Assembly: GCA_002723015.1 (NCBI GenBank)
Contig: PBNG01000043.1
Span: forward strand, 38,739 to 45,933
Reading direction: 5' to 3'
From: Roseibacillus sp.
Lineage (GTDB): Bacteria; Verrucomicrobiota; Verrucomicrobiae; Verrucomicrobiales; Akkermansiaceae
Length of the DNA: 7,195 bases
Of this stretch, positions 1-6,607 are shown piece after piece. Numbering within the stretch: position 1 is the stretch's first letter; every line of letters starts with the position of its first letter. The position numbers and the translations under genes are program-made. Under the pieces are notes generated by a model, which worked only from the letters and a program-made list of their open reading frames with translations, ran no database searches and was not told where the DNA came from.

Positions 1-247
1 TGACAGCGTTCCCGCTGCCCGCTGGGAGCTCGAAACTGTCAGCCGTATCGTCGACGGTCGTGGTGTCGAAAGTGTGAATGACGCTATTTCCCAGCCCGGG
101 GGCGAGACTGGCTCCAGTAGCGCGGGTATACACAGCTCGGTCACCCGGGGTGCCGGAGGCCGCCAACTGAGCGATAGAGGGTGAGCTTGCGAAAAGAAGT
201 ACGGCGGCTGCATGGGTCGCAATGACCCAGGGGGGCAAGGTTTTCAT
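1..247 (-). CDS. Secreted protein of unknown function, N-terminal part (cut by left window edge)
   Basis: This is the 5' end of a gene that leaves the window on the left; 82 complete codons are visible. The ATG is followed by a typical Sec signal peptide: a lysine at residue 2, a hydrophobic stretch around residues 7-20, and a probable cleavage site near Ser-Ile-Ala-Gln (residues 24-27). The mature part seen so far is rich in Thr, Gly, Ala, Ser and Asp, has no cysteine, and looks like the start of a beta-rich extracellular or outer-membrane protein. I do not recognise a domain, and too little is visible to assign one. No Shine-Dalgarno sequence precedes the ATG (the upstream bases read CTCCTCCCCACAA), as for the other starts here. 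The frame is open to the window edge, and the signal peptide gives good support that the gene is real. It is 362 bases downstream of the DUF1080 gene, so it probably has its own promoter. Confidence 0.72.
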   Translation of the reverse strand, partial: MKTLPPWVIATHAAAVLLFASSPSIAQLAASGTPGDRAVYTRATGASLAPGLGNSVIHTFDTTTVDDTADSFELPAGSGNAV

Positions 248-444
248 TTGTGGGGAGGAGTCGGTGTTTTGGGCTGGATCCCCGATATTCGCTGGAGCCA
301 GTTCCTTCCAAGTGTCAGGTAGCAATTCTCGCCATTTCATCCGTGGGGTCAAGGGTTCTCGAGGCTGCCAGAAGGGATTTCGTAACGCTTTCGTGATCCG
401 GGATTCGTCTGAGCTGGAAGGGTTGAAAAGGGGGCTTTCATGGG

Positions 445-470
445 GGCGTTTTCATCAAAAATGCCTTTTT
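445..470 (+). terminator. Weak intrinsic-terminator-like hairpin reading rightward
   Basis: Bases 445-452 can pair with 458-465 (GGC, one mismatch, TTTT against AAAA, one mismatch, GCC), leaving a five-base loop. Five T residues follow at 466-470. This is the layout of a rho-independent terminator for plus-strand transcription, although the stem is short and half A-T. No plus-strand gene precedes it, so it could only stop antisense transcription heading into the DUF1080 gene, or it may be chance. Read leftward it has no T-run and would not terminate the DUF1080 transcript. Confidence 0.22.
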
Positions 471-579
471 CGTAGGGTATACGGAAGTAACCGGTCACTC
501 GGGGACATCATAGCGAAAGCCGATGTGGGGCCCGTGACTCGTTGGAATGGACCGACTTATTCCCAGCGAGGCGGGCTTC

Positions 580-595
580 GAGGGCGAGAACCCTC
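580..595 (-). terminator. Small stem-loop just downstream of the DUF1080 stop
   Basis: GAGGG (580-584) pairs perfectly with CCCTC (591-595) around a six-base loop, beginning about 15 bases after the DUF1080 stop codon in the direction of transcription. The place suits a 3'-end hairpin, but no T-run follows, so it is not a classical intrinsic terminator. It may protect the transcript end or be chance. Confidence 0.22.
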
Positions 596-609
596 TCTCC
601 CAGAGCATT

Positions 610-1353
610 CTAGGGCTGTTCAGGGGCTTCTCTTGAGGCGGTCCCCAGCTCGCGAATCTTGAGGTTGCGGAAGCCGCATTCGCTGCCGTGATCGGTGAGC
701 ATCAGGCGGCCGGTGAGCTTCTCCCCAAACCTCGCTACTTTCTTGAACTTGCTGGAGGCCACGTTGGAAAGGACGTTCTCACTGCCGCAGGTGTATTCGA
801 GAACTTTCGTGCCATTCAGCCAATGTGTTACCTTGTTGGCCTCGACCCTGATGCGGGAGGAATTGACGTCGGGGAAGAACGCCACCGGGGGAGGATCGAG
901 TGGTGCCAGCACCGCATAGAATCCTGCTGTGGATCCCTTTCCGGGCTTCTCCTCTGACTTCGCCAGCATCTGATACTCATGACCCAGGTTGCCCCGGGCT
1001 TCATCGACGAAGTATTTGATTCCGTTGTTGCCCCCGGGCTTCATCCGCCATTCCCACGAAAATTCAAAGTCTGAGAACTCTTCCCGGGAGACAAGGTTGC
1101 CTGGCTTCTGACCTGCTTTTTTAATCAACCATCCTTGCGATACTTCCCATCCCGCAGCGGGGCCGGTGTCCTTTCCAAAGCTGCGCCACGAGGTCACTGA
1201 TGTTCCATCGAAGAGAAGACGCCACCCGGCGGCTTTGTCCTGCGGGCTCAGGGTATTCGGACCCGGCTGCCCGGCATGTGCCAGTGGTCCAGTGCTGAGC
1301 AGGAGAGCGAAAAGCGGAGCGGAGGGATGGAGCTTGAGGAAATCTATGTTCAC
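610..1353 (-). CDS. Secreted DUF1080 / 3-keto-disaccharide hydrolase family protein
   Basis: A single-domain secreted protein of 247 residues. Residues 1-27 form a signal peptide (hydrophobic core about 13-20, cleavage after Ala-His-Ala). One DUF1080 domain (PF06439, a concanavalin-like beta sandwich) fills residues 41-236. Family marks are GWRLLFDGTSVTSWRSFG (43-60), the NNGIKYFV strand (109-116), GHEYQML (124-130), the RIRVEANKVTHWLNG strand (167-181), and the closing DHGSECGFRNLKIREL (221-236). Characterised members, mainly from Bacteroides, act on 3-keto-glycosides in carbohydrate breakdown; that substrate is inferred here, not shown. The start is GTG: an in-frame TAA lies three codons upstream, and no in-frame ATG occurs before the domain. 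No Shine-Dalgarno sequence precedes it. The loop after GHEYQML lacks the Asp-Asp...His-Pro-Asp-Ala-Lys stretch I expect in many relatives, so activity is uncertain. The gene lies 67 bases after the CotH stop on the same strand and is probably co-transcribed. Family confidence is high, specificity low. Confidence 0.93.
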   Translation of the reverse strand: MNIDFLKLHPSAPLFALLLSTGPLAHAGQPGPNTLSPQDKAAGWRLLFDGTSVTSWRSFGKDTGPAAGWEVSQGWLIKKAGQKPGNLVSREEFSDFEFSWEWRMKPGGNNGIKYFVDEARGNLGHEYQMLAKSEEKPGKGSTAGFYAVLAPLDPPPVAFFPDVNSSRIRVEANKVTHWLNGTKVLEYTCGSENVLSNVASSKFKKVARFGEKLTGRLMLTDHGSECGFRNLKIRELGTASREAPEQP

Positions 1354-1420
1354 CGGATCTTAGAGAAAGGGTCGGGATCGTGGCCCCGGAATGGAAGCGG
1401 TCCAAGAACATATTGCCTCC
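1354..1420 (-). other. Spacer between the CotH and DUF1080 genes with a misplaced Shine-Dalgarno
   Basis: This 67-base spacer holds no terminator-like hairpin, which favours a shared transcript. Directly after the CotH stop the minus strand reads GGAGG (1420-1416), then CAAT, then ATG (1411-1409). It is the only strong Shine-Dalgarno-plus-ATG arrangement near any gene start in the window. However, that ATG is out of frame with the DUF1080 coding sequence, and the peptide it opens (1411-1121) resembles no protein I know. It may be a short coupling frame or chance. Confidence 0.4.
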
Positions 1421-4400
1421 CTAGCGGAGTTCGACGCGCAAGCGGGCGAATCTCGTGGAGGTCTGGTCGGAGGTGGGCGTGGTGAAACGGTAGAGGGTGG
1501 TTCCGTCCGCATGATTCTCCCGGGAAATCAGATTCTCCGGAGGGGCCAGAGTCCAGTTCCGAAGATCGGGGGAATATTCCAATGACACTATTGCGTCGTC
1601 CGCAGCGCTGCGGGTGTGGAAGGAGATCGTGGCAGGAATCTCTTCGGGGGCGAATTGGAGATCTGGATTTTCCGTAAGTGCATAATCAAGAATTGCTTGT
1701 GTTCCTTCTCCTGCAAACCGAATTGCGTCCGAGGAGCCCGGATTTCCCCCGGCAAGCGTACTGGAGCGCCAGCGGAGTGGATTGGCGGGTGAATCCGAGG
1801 GGTTTACGAGGATCAGGCTTTGCCCGGTCTGGTCCGGGGCCTCTGGCCACGGATGCGAATCGCGGTAGCGGAAATCGAGGATCGTGGTGCCGTCGCGGCC
1901 CACCAGAGTGATGCGCTCACCTCCATTGGAGAGGCGTGTCCCGTTGGCGAAGGATCCGGCGATCGGGAGATCGAGTCCGTAAGCGATCTCGAAGGCAGTG
2001 ATATTCTCGACCACGAGAATGCGTTCTCCCGGAGAGAGGAGAGTGATCTCGGGGAACGTGAAATCAATACCTCTGCTGAAGGAGATTCCGGTGAGATCCA
2101 ACATCTCACCCGAGATGTTGATCAGCTCGAGGAATTCGGTGGGAGCGTCTGCGAGCGGATGGTAATGCAGCTCGCTGATCGCTATTTGGCCGGAGGTGGC
2201 AGGAGCGCCGACCGTGAAGACGGCGCTGGTCAGCGCCGACCATGTCCCATTTCGAAGTGCCCGGGCCTGCACGCGGGTGCTTTCCTCAAGGGTGAGGGGG
2301 ATCCCGTCGTAGAGCCGTGCGGAGGGAGAGAGCCCCACGGGTATGGTTCCGGTGGCTGCCACCAGCTCGGGAACGAAGAGGAGATCATTGCTGTCCGGTT
2401 GCTGGTTCAGGCAGTGGACCGCAAGAACGTTGGTTCCAAGTCGAAGCCGGTCGATGGAATTGGCGAGATTGAAGCTGCTGAATTCAATCGCTGATCCATC
2501 CGGATGACCAGCAGCGGCCCGGGAATCCCATGAAGGGTTGGCCGGTCGATTCGCGGAAGTAACCTCCCTGCCGTTCAGATAGGCGATAAATCCGTCGTCG
2601 TATCGCGCGCGCAGGGTGAGAGACGTGATGGCATCCAGCTGGGCTTGGTCCCGGATTTCAAATTCCCATCGGGTGTAGGCGGACGCGCTGCGGGGATGCA
2701 TGCTCCTGACATCGATCCCAAAGAGGCCCTCGAAGCCGGTGTCCAGTTCGAAACCGATTCCGCTTGCTCCGCGGAGCCAGTTGCGGTCGTCGAACTCTGT
2801 CTCCGTCCATGTCCGGGCGAGAGAGTCATCCAAGGGGATGAAAGCACGACTGGGTGATCCCTCGGGCAGCAGGAGGAATTCCGATCCCGCAGTGGCAGGA
2901 CGCCGGGGATCACTGCCATCGAGAGTGTAGTAGATTGTTCCTCCCGTGTCTGCGTTGATTGTGACCTGCGACTGGCGGGCAAAGAGGCCGCCATGGGGAG
3001 TAAAGTCCGGTGCTTCGACCAAGGGATAGAGTCCACGGTCTTTCAGCTGCGATATCAGGGTCTCCGTACGCTGGGGGAAGAACTCGCTTTGCATGGTGTC
3101 ATACATCTGCTGCCAGAAGGTTTCCCGGCGAGCTGGAGGAAAGCGATGCCGGTCACCCCAGCGGATGGCTTCCACGATGAGCGGCTCATAAATCTCATCC
3201 GCACGGGCGTCCCACAGGCGGGCGGCGCCCTCGGGCGTGAAAGTTCCACCGTTAAAACAGTGCAAGCGGACCCGGTCAGCGAAGCGCAGGCGGTATTCCT
3301 CGTTGGCGGTCAGCTTCTGGTGAACGCTCGAAGGGAAATTAGGTGTGTTCTCGATGGTGGCATTGTTGGTGCTGGAGTTGGTGCCCTGGGTCGCGTTGCG
3401 GTCCGTCCGCTCAGAGTCCCATGCGAAAAGCATCCACTTGGCCTCCCTTTCCCTGCGCCGGGCCGCTCGCCAGTTTGACTGATCCCAGTCGGTGTTGCCG
3501 GAGTAGAAATTGGTGATGAAGTAGTCAATCCAGGTATCGGGATCGATAAAGATGAGCGCGTTTGCATAATTCCTCGGGTTGCTGAGATCCCGGCGGGTCA
3601 CGGCGAGCGTGCGGTTCCAAGCGCTCAGGTCACCGTCGATTACTTCAAGGACACTGGCACTACCGGCATCCTTGATCGCATCCCAGTCCTCTTCTCCGCC
3701 TCCAAAGTTCTCCGCTAGCATGTCATCCTCGAAACGTTCAAAGATGTGATACATGCCCCAATAGAGGCCGTTGAGATAGAGATGGGCATAAATCTGATGC
3801 TGGAAGGGTTGGCCGGTGGCCCGTTGAGCGTCCCGGTGCCACTGGTCACGGATATACTGGGCCCGCTCCACGACGCCGGGGTTCAGCCAGGAGTCTCCAT
3901 TGCCTCCACGGAGAATAAGGGAGTTGAACTCGGTGACCTCGGAGTCGGGGAACAGGGGAAATCTCAGCTTGGTCGGGCCATACTCGGAGCGGAAGACTGC
4001 CCGGAGGTTGTGCTTGCCCCGATTCGCGGAACGACTCGCTCGTCCCACGGCCCGGATTCCTCCGTTCAACTGTGTCTGAGCCCCATCAGGGAAATCGAAA
4101 AACTCGTAGGAGCATCGCTTTTCCCATTGGTCACCCCGCTGGTCAGTGTTGGCGTAAAAACCCGTCTCCCCGTCAAAGAGGTCATCGACATTCATGACCA
4201 CCGAGATGGAGGGAAGCGACCTCAGGGAAGCGATGATCTCCTGCTCGGAGTAGGCAGTACCGATCAGGTCCGGGTCCATTTCGTAATCGGTCGTCCGGTC
4301 ACCCCAGGTCGAGGGAAAGCCCTCGGGTGCCCTACTCTGGTTCAGCACGCTGGCGGGAAAGATGTACGTGTGGGTGTCGATATTTGTCGGAACGAGTCCG

Positions 4401-6400
4401 AGCTTGAGTGCCACCGCCCGCACGGTAGCAGTGCGACTGATAGTGAACGGGCCGTCATAGAGGATGCCGTTACTTGCGGAAGGTTCGCTTCCATCGAGAG
4501 TGTAAAAAATGGAAGCGCCCTCAGTTTCGCTGCTGATTGTGAGGTCGAAAGGTTCCTCATAGAAACCACGGTTGGGCGCGAATTTCGTATCCGACACGAA
4601 AGCCTCGGCATCCGGCTCTCCGGTGTTTTCAGCCCCAGGGGTCGGGGTAAGAAAGTAGCCGGCTGAGCGTTGCCCGAGATCGATACCTTCAAGGCGGGCA
4701 TCGATCAGAAAGTCACGATCGCTGGCGCTGAGGTTGGTTCCGTGAAGCGCAAGGATGTTATCGCTGGGACGCAGGGAGGGCAGCGCCCCGGCAGCATTAA
4801 ATTCAATGGCGCTCACGGCCTCGACATTCGTTCTTTCCGTCCGTGCGGTGGCGTTCCAGGAGGCTCCGGCTGTTATGTTATCGTTCACGACTTCCTCGCC
4901 GTTGATGAAGGCGCGAATACCATCGTCGTAGCGCAGAAGCAGGCGCAGGCTCGCGAGCGAGTAACCCTCGGGAAGATCAAAGCGGGCGCGGGCAAAGAGC
5001 GACGATCCTCTGTTAATCATCTCGCTCTCCACGTTGGTGTTCAGGAAGCGGCCGAATCCAATCGAACTGGAGGGTCGAAAGCTGCCTGTCGCCAATCTCA
5101 TGATCGCGTCCGGGGCAAGAGCGACCTCGTAGAGGGCAACATCTGCGAGCTTACCCGAAAAGTAGAAGGGAGCTCTCTCGACCCGCCGCCCTATTGCCAC
5201 CCGGGTGGCATTCAGGCTGGAAATGTCGGTGTCGACAGGAACATCTGCTGCCGCGCTGGTAGTTTCTTGGACTCCATCGATATAGAAGCGAAGATCCGTG
5301 AGACTGGGAGTAGGGTCCTCGTCGAAAACTACGGCGACATGGTGCCATTGGTTGTCGGCGATGTTGGAGGACCCCACAGCGCTCCCTCCGCCCACGTCGC
5401 ATCGGATTGCACCCAGAGTCCCGCTGACCGGATTGCTATTCAGGCGGAGATGAAATTTTCCCGAGGGAGCATCCCGGTTTCCCCACGAGATAATTCCGTG
5501 GTTTGAGGTGTCCTCGGACCTGATCCAGAACACAATGGAGCGGGAGGAGGATCCGCCGATACCGGGAAGGGTGGTCTGGAGGTAACTGGATATGCCGTCA
5601 AAGCTCAGGGAGGACTCCGGGCCCCCAGCAACCGGTGGGGCGTCCAGATTCCATTGTGATGACTCGCCCTGCACGCCAACCAGACTGGCAGGAAAGCTCC
5701 CGCTGGTATCGCGGGCCACGCTTCCAAAGCCGTCATCGAGAGGCCAGTGGTGTTGCGGAGCGCTGGCACTGCCATCGTTTCCGTCGAGGTCAAACCCGAG
5801 TCCCAGACTTCCACTCGTCCAGCGACTGTCGTCGAAAGAAAGACCTGCCCACTGGGGGTCGAGATCGTCTTCATCAGTAGGGATGAGGTAGCGCAGATCC
5901 GGATGGTCTCCGAGAAGATTGATTTTTAGCGAGGTCTCGCCTGTTCCATAGGAAATGTCAGTGCGCTGCCGGGGAAAGGGAACGATGTCAGATCCAAATT
6001 CCGTCAGAATTGTGGAGCCATCCGGCGCAACGAGAGAAAGGTACTCGCCTCCTGCATTGATTTCAAAGTTTGTGTGAAGTTCTGCCCCGGGAGAGGACCG
6101 ATTCTTACCGGATGCAAAAACAACGAGGTAGCCTCCGCCCCTGACGACTGAACCGGAGGGGAATACCCATTTTCTGGGCTCCTCCGGATCATCAGTCAGA
6201 GAGTAGCCTATCAGGTCCAGAGTTACTGGTTCAGGGTTGTGGATCTCTATCCAGTCCGGGAAGTCTCCGTCTGCGTCAGCGATGATTCCATCGTTGCTGG
6301 CCATGAACTCGGAGATCCGGGGGTTCGCGGTGAGGACTGCCGCAGCGTGCAGCAGCAAGAGAGTGAGGACTGCCTTGGGCAGCGAGGGGGCATGGGGCAT
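1421..6400 (-). CDS. Giant secreted CotH-kinase protein with duplicated lamin-tail, jelly-roll and chitobiase-type modules and a LamG domain
   Basis: A 1659-residue multidomain exported protein. In order: signal peptide (1-25); lamin-tail domain 1 (26-155); first part of a galactose-binding-like jelly roll (178-206); LamG/concanavalin-like domain (about 215-440); rest of the jelly roll (446-572); chitobiase-type/Fn3-associated repeat 1 (606-681, FYTLDGSEP); CotH kinase domain (about 725-1125); first half of repeat 2 (1133-1168, YYTLDGSDP); jelly roll 2 (1177-1350); second half of repeat 2 (1358-1397); lamin-tail domain 2 (1402-1558); and a C-terminal module (1569-1659) with LEYSPDLRNWT. The CotH domain shows LILRGGNGDSW (828-838), DWDQSN (971-976) and FAWDSE (992-997). 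By analogy with Bacillus CotH, Asp971 and Asn976 are catalytic-loop residues and Asp995 binds metal, so kinase function is plausible. Bacillus CotH phosphorylates spore-coat proteins; the substrate here is unknown, and the flanking modules suggest binding to carbohydrate or surface polymers. The ATG is chosen because it opens the signal peptide; no Shine-Dalgarno precedes it. The gene begins 207 bases after the gamma-glutamyltransferase. Confidence 0.96.
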   Translation of the reverse strand: MPHAPSLPKAVLTLLLLHAAAVLTANPRISEFMASNDGIIADADGDFPDWIEIHNPEPVTLDLIGYSLTDDPEEPRKWVFPSGSVVRGGGYLVVFASGKNRSSPGAELHTNFEINAGGEYLSLVAPDGSTILTEFGSDIVPFPRQRTDISYGTGETSLKINLLGDHPDLRYLIPTDEDDLDPQWAGLSFDDSRWTSGSLGLGFDLDGNDGSASAPQHHWPLDDGFGSVARDTSGSFPASLVGVQGESSQWNLDAPPVAGGPESSLSFDGISSYLQTTLPGIGGSSSRSIVFWIRSEDTSNHGIISWGNRDAPSGKFHLRLNSNPVSGTLGAIRCDVGGGSAVGSSNIADNQWHHVAVVFDEDPTPSLTDLRFYIDGVQETTSAAADVPVDTDISSLNATRVAIGRRVERAPFYFSGKLADVALYEVALAPDAIMRLATGSFRPSSSIGFGRFLNTNVESEMINRGSSLFARARFDLPEGYSLASLRLLLRYDDGIRAFINGEEVVNDNITAGASWNATARTERTNVEAVSAIEFNAAGALPSLRPSDNILALHGTNLSASDRDFLIDARLEGIDLGQRSAGYFLTPTPGAENTGEPDAEAFVSDTKFAPNRGFYEEPFDLTISSETEGASIFYTLDGSEPSASNGILYDGPFTISRTATVRAVALKLGLVPTNIDTHTYIFPASVLNQSRAPEGFPSTWGDRTTDYEMDPDLIGTAYSEQEIIASLRSLPSISVVMNVDDLFDGETGFYANTDQRGDQWEKRCSYEFFDFPDGAQTQLNGGIRAVGRASRSANRGKHNLRAVFRSEYGPTKLRFPLFPDSEVTEFNSLILRGGNGDSWLNPGVVERAQYIRDQWHRDAQRATGQPFQHQIYAHLYLNGLYWGMYHIFERFEDDMLAENFGGGEEDWDAIKDAGSASVLEVIDGDLSAWNRTLAVTRRDLSNPRNYANALIFIDPDTWIDYFITNFYSGNTDWDQSNWRAARRREREAKWMLFAWDSERTDRNATQGTNSSTNNATIENTPNFPSSVHQKLTANEEYRLRFADRVRLHCFNGGTFTPEGAARLWDARADEIYEPLIVEAIRWGDRHRFPPARRETFWQQMYDTMQSEFFPQRTETLISQLKDRGLYPLVEAPDFTPHGGLFARQSQVTINADTGGTIYYTLDGSDPRRPATAGSEFLLLPEGSPSRAFIPLDDSLARTWTETEFDDRNWLRGASGIGFELDTGFEGLFGIDVRSMHPRSASAYTRWEFEIRDQAQLDAITSLTLRARYDDGFIAYLNGREVTSANRPANPSWDSRAAAGHPDGSAIEFSSFNLANSIDRLRLGTNVLAVHCLNQQPDSNDLLFVPELVAATGTIPVGLSPSARLYDGIPLTLEESTRVQARALRNGTWSALTSAVFTVGAPATSGQIAISELHYHPLADAPTEFLELINISGEMLDLTGISFSRGIDFTFPEITLLSPGERILVVENITAFEIAYGLDLPIAGSFANGTRLSNGGERITLVGRDGTTILDFRYRDSHPWPEAPDQTGQSLILVNPSDSPANPLRWRSSTLAGGNPGSSDAIRFAGEGTQAILDYALTENPDLQFAPEEIPATISFHTRSAADDAIVSLEYSPDLRNWTLAPPENLISRENHADGTTLYRFTTPTSDQTSTRFARLRVELR

Positions 6401-6454
6401 GATGGACAGGCTTGAAGTCGATTGTGAGTCCCGCGGTTGGTAGGGGGCGAGCCA

Positions 6455-6483
6455 AATTTGTGGTGCCGAGGGGACCGTGTCGA
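6455..6483 (-). promoter_or_regulatory. Weak candidate sigma70-type promoter for the CotH gene
   Basis: Reading leftward, TCGACA (6483-6478) matches the -35 consensus at five of six bases. It is followed after exactly 17 bases by CAAATT (6460-6455), which matches the -10 consensus at three of six. Transcription would start about 48 bases before the CotH ATG. The spacing is right, but the -10 match is poor, so this is only a candidate. Confidence 0.22.
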
Positions 6484-6497
6484 ACTGGTTGAAGAAA

Positions 6498-6515
6498 GAA
6501 AACGGGGCCCTTTTC
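6498..6515. promoter_or_regulatory. Near-palindrome GAAAACGGGGCCCTTTTC in the CotH upstream region
   Basis: This 18-base element reads nearly the same on both strands: the outer GAAAA/TTTTC arms are perfect and enclose GGGCCC, with a slight offset in the centre. It lies just upstream of the candidate -35 box of the CotH gene, where an operator could sit. The centre leaves no room for a loop, so it suits a protein-binding site better than a hairpin. It occurs once as far as I can see, and no regulator gene is present, so function is speculative. Confidence 0.18.
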
Positions 6516-6607
6516 GTGCTCGGTTCTCGGATGTCAGGGCTGGCTTCGTGAGGAATGCGGAACTTGCGTTGTTGGGCCAGCAGTAACCCAGACGGGGTTG
6601 GATATAC

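Larger units (their letters stand above)
248..609. other. Intergenic gap between the DUF1080 gene and the left-hand secreted-protein gene
   Basis: I see no convincing gene in these 362 bases. Minus-strand frames are short: the longest from an ATG that I found is about 30 codons (441-349), with no ribosome binding site. A plus-strand open frame crosses the gap (222-662), but its product looks like translated non-coding sequence and it overlaps both flanking genes. The gap should hold the promoter of the left-hand gene. A TTGACC element reading leftward (347-352) resembles a -35 box, but the sequence 17 bases downstream (AGAATT, 324-329) matches a -10 box poorly, so I do not call a promoter. 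Two small hairpins are listed separately. Confidence 0.6.
6401..6607. other. Intergenic spacer between the gamma-glutamyltransferase and CotH genes
   Basis: This 207-base spacer carries the candidate CotH promoter and the near-palindrome. It also has a small stem-loop (AACCC 6585-6589 with GGGTT 6595-6599) eight bases after the gamma-glutamyltransferase stop. No T-run follows that stem in the leftward direction, so it is not a convincing terminator. An ATG overlapping the gamma-glutamyltransferase stop opens a 122-codon frame across the spacer (6615-6247), but this runs out of frame into the CotH gene and looks non-coding. Confidence 0.5.

Noticed and set aside
349..441. 30-codon minus-strand frame in the intergenic gap
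   Set aside because: It has no ribosome binding site, no recognisable peptide features and chance-level length.
222..662. 146-codon plus-strand open frame spanning the intergenic gap
   Set aside because: It overlaps the start of the left-hand gene and the end of the DUF1080 gene on the opposite strand, has no ribosome binding site, and its product is low-complexity (rich in Gly, Arg and Ser) with no known domain.
1121..1411. 96-codon minus-strand frame with a good Shine-Dalgarno overlapping the DUF1080 gene
   Set aside because: Its product has no signal peptide or domain, and the overlapped DUF1080 frame is clearly the coding one. The ribosome-site oddity is kept as a finding, but I do not call a gene.
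1820..2494. 224-codon plus-strand open frame opposite the CotH C-terminal region
   Set aside because: It has the same codon-complement register as the other antisense frames and no recognisable protein features.
2916..4504. Exact 14-base direct repeat (2916-2929 and 4491-4504)
   Set aside because: Both copies encode the conserved Tyr-Thr-Leu-Asp-Gly core of the two chitobiase-type repeats, so this reflects the protein duplication rather than a separate DNA element.
3746..5506. Two long plus-strand open frames (3746-4666 and 4670-5506) opposite the CotH gene
   Set aside because: Both are in the frame whose codons are exact complements of the CotH codons, so a stop arises only where CotH uses TTA, CTA or TCA, which are rare in this GC-rich gene. 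The products have no recognisable domain, whereas the minus-strand product is a clear multidomain protein.
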